Assembly: GCA_964632005.1 (NCBI GenBank)
Contig: CAZWAP010000033.1
Coordinates: 1 to 26,957, forward strand
Origin: CAZWAP01 sp964632005
GTDB lineage: Bacteria; Planctomycetota; Phycisphaerae; Sedimentisphaerales; Anaerobacaceae
Length of the DNA: 26,957 nt
Direction of reading: 5' to 3'
The first letter of the stretch is position 1. Every line of letters starts with the position of its first letter. Under the pieces are notes generated by a model. The model was given only the letters and a program-made list of their open reading frames with translations. It was not told where the DNA came from and ran no database searches. Shown piece by piece: positions 22,645 to 26,957 of the stretch. A program made the translations under genes and the position numbers.

Positions 22645-24984
22645 CTAAGTTTTTTGCTGGTCGGTATCCTTGGGTTTGACCGGCAGCAGCATCTTGCTGC
22701 GCACTCGCCTGGCGTGCCCTCTCGAACGCGTCCGGGGATAGTAGTGATAGCCGTAGGGGTGATAACTGTCGTCGGGTTCGACGTTGCTGACGACGGTGCC
22801 GAGCACTCTGGCATCTATTTGTGCAAGCCGCTCCTTGGCCTTGTTGAGATTGGGGCCTGTAGTCAAGCCAGCGAAGCAGGTGAGTATTACACCGTCCGCA
22901 TACTTGGCCCATACCAGTGCATCAGCGAAGGCCAGGACCGGCGGCGTGTCTACAATGACGTGGTCATATTCCTGGCAGATCTGATTGAGGCGCTGGGCCG
23001 CCAGCGGAGAGGTCAGCAGCTCGAAGGCATCGGCTCTGTTGCGAGCGTCGGCGGCGAGGACGTCGAGGACGGCTGAGCCGCTCGAGTACAGCGTGGAGAC
23101 GGCCTTGCTGAAGTCCTTGCCGGCAAACAGGACGTCCTGGACACTTCTGAGGCCCTTTGGGAGGCCCAGCAGGGAGGCTATCTGGGGATTCCTGAGGTCT
23201 CCGTCGATTAACAGAACCCTTTTGCCCGATCTTGAGACGCTGATTGCCAGATTGGTTGCAACGGTGGTTTTGCCTTCTCGCATGCCGGGACTTGTTACGA
23301 CTATTGTCCGGGGCATTCCGTTGCCGTCCAGCATACCCAGGTTTGCGCGGATAGCCTGGAACTCGCCGGCGACCTGTTCGGGCAGGTAGGCCGGCTCTAC
23401 GGTCTCGCTGCTGGTGGTGGTGCCGATGATACGCAGACCGATCCGTTTGACCACGTCGTCAGGGGTACGGAGGCTCCTGTCGGCCTTATCTCTTAGAAGG
23501 GCCAGCCCTGCTCCCAGGGCGAGCGATACAAAAAGCAGGGCGGCTGTATATTTGACACGTTTATCCAGGATTTCGCTTATATCGGCGTTGTAGGCGACGG
23601 AGATTCTCGCCGGTCGCTTGCGTTCCATCCTGAACTCCTGGATGCGGCGCGAAATCTGGTCGTGCATATCTTTAGTCAAGGTCAGCTGATACTGGAGGTC
23701 CTGCATAGCGAGGTCTTTCTGCCCGACATTGACGGTACGAGCATCTTCCTGGGCCAAGAGCTCGCGCAGCTCTTTTTCGTGCGCCTTTGTCTGTTCGAGC
23801 TGTGCCTTGAGGCTTTTTAATCTTGTGCCGCTGATACTCGCGGTTTCCTCCTCCATCAGCTTGCTGAAGTCCTCGCGTGCCTTTGCTTTTTGCTCTTCGA
23901 GGCGGCTGCGGAGGGCTTCGAGCAATTCTTCTTTTTGTTTGATCTGTGGATTTGTAGGGGTCAGGGCCTGCTTTGCGGCGACCAGTGCCTGTTCGAGGGC
24001 GACAATGTTGGCGGTAAGTCCGGTGACGATCGGGTCCTTGTTGACGTAGTTCTCGCGCATTGTTACCCTGTCTTCGAGGGGTATGGGCTCGTTTGGCGCT
24101 TCTTCGGCGGCCTTGATCTGGGCCTGGAGATAGATTCTGCGGGCTTCGACCTCGGTGAGGCTCTTGAGGAGGCTGCCGACTCGCTGCAGATTCATATCAT
24201 ATCTGCTTGCCAAATCCTTCGACCCGAACTCTTTGGCCAGCTGGCCGATCTGGTTCAAGTAGTTTTCTATTTTTCCGGCCAGGACTTTTTGCTCATCCTC
24301 GAGGATAGCAAGCTGGCGTTCTTCTTCCTGGGTGGCGCTGTTTACTTCGAGGGCCATATAGTTTCGAATGAAAGAGTCTACTATCCTCTTGGCTTCGCTG
24401 GCATTCGGCCAGGTCATACTTACCTTGATCAGCTCGGCCCGTCGTACCGGCTCGGCGGTGATTATGCCGTCCAGCACCGCCTGTTTGAGGACGGCGAAGG
24501 GTTCCGGTCGAATCTCTTTGTTTTTGAGCTTCTGCCTTACCTTGGCTGCGAGCGTGTTTGTTCGCTCCTCGAAAAAAGAAAGACCTTTGGGGGAAAGGTC
24601 GTCCGAGACCTTCTGGATCACCGGGGGGCTTGTGAGCATTTCGGCCTGGGTGTACATAAAGCTCTGGTAATTGGAAAGGTGGCTCCGGTCTGCCTCACCG
24701 GTTATGATGTTCGGGATGATGGGGGCCACCTTGATCGCGCCGCTTACCACGTACTTCCTCTGGATTAACAGCCAAATAGAGGGGATTCCGACCGAGGTCA
24801 ATATGAGGAAAGTCAGAAGCACGATGTACCAGCGGCGCAGCATCGCGCCGGCAACATCTACGGAGGGCTCGGTCTCCAAGTCCTGCTCGATAGGTGGGCG
24901 TGGGACCTGGAGGGCTTGTGGCACTTTTGCACCGGCGGCCTTCTGCGCAATCACCCTGTCGAGATACTTTTCGAGATTATTCAT
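22645..24984 (-). CDS. Wzc-like polysaccharide co-polymerase and tyrosine autokinase
   Basis: A 779-residue fusion of a Wzz-type chain-length domain and a BY-kinase. Membrane helices lie at about 52-74 and 479-497, flanking a periplasmic part with long coiled coils (about 215-455). The cytoplasmic kinase has Walker A SPGMREGKT at 565-573, Walker A' LLIDGDLR at 591-598 and Walker B VIVDTPP at 676-682. The C-terminal tail has five tyrosines within nine residues (Y741, Y744, Y746, Y748, Y749), the usual autophosphorylation cluster, followed by a basic stretch RTRSRGHARR. It controls polymer length and export at the inner membrane together with the phosphoglycosyl transferase. AGGAG lies 9 nt before ATG 24984; the exosortase fusion gene ends 23 nt upstream. 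Confidence 0.94.
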   Translation of the reverse strand: MNNLEKYLDRVIAQKAAGAKVPQALQVPRPPIEQDLETEPSVDVAGAMLRRWYIVLLTFLILTSVGIPSIWLLIQRKYVVSGAIKVAPIIPNIITGEADRSHLSNYQSFMYTQAEMLTSPPVIQKVSDDLSPKGLSFFEERTNTLAAKVRQKLKNKEIRPEPFAVLKQAVLDGIITAEPVRRAELIKVSMTWPNASEAKRIVDSFIRNYMALEVNSATQEEERQLAILEDEQKVLAGKIENYLNQIGQLAKEFGSKDLASRYDMNLQRVGSLLKSLTEVEARRIYLQAQIKAAEEAPNEPIPLEDRVTMRENYVNKDPIVTGLTANIVALEQALVAAKQALTPTNPQIKQKEELLEALRSRLEEQKAKAREDFSKLMEEETASISGTRLKSLKAQLEQTKAHEKELRELLAQEDARTVNVGQKDLAMQDLQYQLTLTKDMHDQISRRIQEFRMERKRPARISVAYNADISEILDKRVKYTAALLFVSLALGAGLALLRDKADRSLRTPDDVVKRIGLRIIGTTTSSETVEPAYLPEQVAGEFQAIRANLGMLDGNGMPRTIVVTSPGMREGKTTVATNLAISVSRSGKRVLLIDGDLRNPQIASLLGLPKGLRSVQDVLFAGKDFSKAVSTLYSSGSAVLDVLAADARNRADAFELLTSPLAAQRLNQICQEYDHVIVDTPPVLAFADALVWAKYADGVILTCFAGLTTGPNLNKAKERLAQIDARVLGTVVSNVEPDDSYHPYGYHYYPRTRSRGHARRVRSKMLLPVKPKDTDQQKT

Positions 24985-25007
24985 TTCCGCGTTCTCCTAA
25001 ATAAAGG

Positions 25008-26957
25008 TCAGCCACCTTGTCGTGTTATTATGATCGCTTTCCGTTCTTCGGGGGGGGTGGTCAGCTTTCTGAGGAGCCAGAGCTCCGCGACCACTGCCGC
25101 AAGCGCCAGGGGCATCATCGCGTAACCCCCAAAGTCATGGAATACACCCTTCCACTTTTCGCCGTCGAGCGTCGTAAAGGCTATGGCGGTAACCGTCAGG
25201 CGTACGGTGTTGCAAAGCAGCGCGACCGGCAGGCTCGAGGCGAAAACAATGAGTTTCTCCCACCAGGCCCGCTTGACGAGCAGGGCGACGAGACCGCCGA
25301 TCACGAAGAAGGCGGTCACCATTCGCAGGCCATTACAGGCCCAGGCGACCTCGACGAGGGTACCTTCGACGTCGAGTACGTTGCCGTATCGTACGACATC
25401 ATATCCGAGGGTCTCGAGGCAGAAGACGGCGGAAGTCGTGGCCCAGCTCTGCAGCGGCAGTGCGACTCGCTGCTGGATCGGGCCCGGCCAGGGCACCATC
25501 AACAGCAGGAAAAGCAGCACCGTGAAGACCCTGGCGAAGAACCTCCAGCCGAACAAAAGCAACACCAGCGCCCCAATCGTGAAGACGACCGACAATCTCT
25601 CTGCGGTGGCGACGACAAAGTGCAGTCCAAGCAGTCTGAAGGCCTGTGCTCCGGCAAACGCGAGCAGCCCCAGCCAGATGCTGGGCCTTATCGGGCAGGT
25701 AGAAAGATCATTACGCCGTGTCCAGATTACGTACATCGCAAGGAACGGGACCAAGAGCCCCGAGGAGTATTCATCGCTTCTCTGCCACTGCGTCCAGAGG
25801 TCGGCCAGTTGAGGCGCGTAAGACCAGAAGAAGGCAGCGAGAACAAGCAGGATACCTACATATTTAACAGAGCTTTTTGCGCCGGCTTGAACCTGGCCGG
25901 GCATTTTCCTGCGGATGCTATCGCAAAGAGCATCGAGGCCATCTTTCAGTCTTGCGTCGATCTGCCTGGCGGTCTGTGACAGATAGCTTATTGCAGCTCG
26001 CGGCGCTGCGTGGGCCTGGCGTGCTACGGAGCTGTCGTGGACGGAGCAGCCGTATCCTACGACGGCGGCCGGTCCGACCAGAGAATTCCTGAGCTGGCAT
26101 TTGGGTTCCAGGCGGGCGTGGTCCCATATCACGCTGTTGACCACGATAGCGTCGCTGGCGACATTGACATTTCTGCCGAGGACGGCGGGTCCCATAATGA
26201 GGGCTCTTTCGGAGACCCGGGCGCCGTCCAGGATAATCGCGGGTGGGTGAACCACCGCTGTTGGATGGACCTTCGCGTTGGGTGCTATCCATACGCCGGC
26301 CGAGCCAGTGCGTTTATTGCGTTTTGTGGGGTTTTGCCCGGGTTGCGTGCTGTTGTAGAGGTAATCGGCGATGGCAGCGAGGTATCCTCGCCGGTCTCTA
26401 AAATTGCCGGCGTGACGGGGCAGGACCGCAGCGTGGACCTTTTTACCCGCGCGCAGCATTTGCGGGACCAACCCTTCTTTTATGTCAAAATAGCCGGCGT
26501 TCGGAATATGGTGCAGGATTTCGCCGTCGAATGCGTAGATTCCGCAGGCATCACCGACGGTCTGGCCGTCCTGTCCGGCTGGATTGAAGAATACCGTCAG
26601 AGGGGATCGGCCTTGGCGGTGCGCTTCGATGAGGACTTTTATCCTCGGTGGCGATACGATGCTTGCGGGAAACACGAGATACAGGGCTTCTGTCCGGCCC
26701 TTTGCCGCATCGCGAATGGCGCCTGCCGTGCCGGCCGGCAGGGTCTCGCGCAGAAGCTCTAATCTGATGCCGTCAGCCTGGAGGGCCGATTCATCGGTCA
26801 CAGCGAGGTCGCTGGCCAGGCAAATGGTCGCCTCGGTGACTCCCTGCTCAGCGAGAAGGTCGAGCAACCTTTTCACTGCCGGCTTTCGGCCGACAGGCCA
26901 GAACGCCGTCGGCACGCTCGCTGCCAGCGGACAACGGCCGAAGTCACTGCCGCCGGC
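25008..26957 (-). CDS. Nucleotidyltransferase-like / beta-helix / exosortase fusion (5' end outside window)
   Basis: The frame is open to the window edge, so the protein start lies outside; a GTG at 26915 is in frame but falls inside the first conserved region. Numbering below counts from it. Residues 1-186 plus the 14 codons before them resemble a sugar nucleotidyltransferase (AGGSDFGRCPLAASVPTAFW, PVGRKP, GIYAFDGEIL). Residues about 207-296 are hexapeptide repeats of a left-handed beta-helix. Residues about 350-625 are a multi-spanning exosortase (EpsH family) with the catalytic triad C527 (WACNG), R572 (NTVRL) and H593 (FHDFGG). Exosortases cleave and process PEP-CTERM-type sorting signals at the membrane. 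The catalytic residues of the exosortase are intact; those of the nucleotidyltransferase part are not. No EpsI-type partner or PEP-CTERM substrate is seen in the window. Confidence 0.92.
   Translation of the reverse strand, partial: AGGSDFGRCPLAASVPTAFWPVGRKPAVKRLLDLLAEQGVTEATICLASDLAVTDESALQADGIRLELLRETLPAGTAGAIRDAAKGRTEALYLVFPASIVSPPRIKVLIEAHRQGRSPLTVFFNPAGQDGQTVGDACGIYAFDGEILHHIPNAGYFDIKEGLVPQMLRAGKKVHAAVLPRHAGNFRDRRGYLAAIADYLYNSTQPGQNPTKRNKRTGSAGVWIAPNAKVHPTAVVHPPAIILDGARVSERALIMGPAVLGRNVNVASDAIVVNSVIWDHARLEPKCQLRNSLVGPAAVVGYGCSVHDSSVARQAHAAPRAAISYLSQTARQIDARLKDGLDALCDSIRRKMPGQVQAGAKSSVKYVGILLVLAAFFWSYAPQLADLWTQWQRSDEYSSGLLVPFLAMYVIWTRRNDLSTCPIRPSIWLGLLAFAGAQAFRLLGLHFVVATAERLSVVFTIGALVLLLFGWRFFARVFTVLLFLLLMVPWPGPIQQRVALPLQSWATTSAVFCLETLGYDVVRYGNVLDVEGTLVEVAWACNGLRMVTAFFVIGGLVALLVKRAWWEKLIVFASSLPVALLCNTVRLTVTAIAFTTLDGEKWKGVFHDFGGYAMMPLALAAVVAELWLLRKLTTPPEERKAIIITRQGG

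Noticed and set aside
1..26957. CRISPR array, insertion sequence or prophage
   Set aside because: No regularly spaced direct repeats, transposase, integrase or phage structural genes were seen on either strand.

Overview
The window is a GC-rich stretch of a bacterial chromosome. I infer a member of the Planctomycetes, probably the Phycisphaerae side, from the combination of an exosortase/polysaccharide locus with a giant TPR protein, a HEAT-repeat small protein, a divergent RNase HII and a Sel1 protein. No rRNA or marker gene here fixes the taxonomy, so this is a hypothesis. Genes are densely packed on both strands. Start codons include GTG, Shine-Dalgarno motifs are often weak, and the two tRNA genes lack an encoded CCA end.

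Layout. Positions 1-600 hold the end of a Sel1-repeat protein and a possible 43-residue ORF, which meets nadC-birA tail to tail across an inverted repeat. Positions 626-5424 (minus strand) carry birA and nadC behind a clear sigma70-type promoter, then uvrB, then an MpaA-like zinc carboxypeptidase. Positions 5722-10316 (plus strand) carry a membrane-anchored unknown protein, an L-2-hydroxyglutarate oxidase (lhgO) and priA. Positions 10362-10710 carry tRNA-Pro(CGG) and tRNA-Cys(GCA), each with its own matching promoter. At 10842-10940 a near-consensus promoter is followed within about 70 nt by a textbook intrinsic terminator, which suggests an undescribed small RNA or leader. Positions 11150-12720 carry a macrodomain protein overlapping a propanol-preferring-type alcohol dehydrogenase. 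A ferritin-like protein follows, flanked by two gene-poor stretches, then a HEAT-repeat protein and a convergent RNase HII-like gene.

Positions 16257-26957 (minus strand) look like one operon for export or assembly of a surface polysaccharide and for exosortase-type protein sorting. In transcription order it has: a fusion of a sugar-nucleotidyltransferase-like domain, a left-handed beta-helix and an exosortase (its 5' end runs off the window); a Wzc-like chain-length/tyrosine kinase protein; a phosphoglycosyl transferase that also carries a nucleotidyltransferase-like plus beta-helix module; a 1391-residue membrane-anchored TPR protein; and a minimal LuxR-type regulator whose start overlaps the TPR stop.

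The most interesting observations are the two degenerate sugar-nucleotidyltransferase modules fused to two different membrane enzymes of the same operon, a predicted three-stem RNA structure in the only sizeable spacer of that operon, and the orphan short transcription unit after the tRNA genes.
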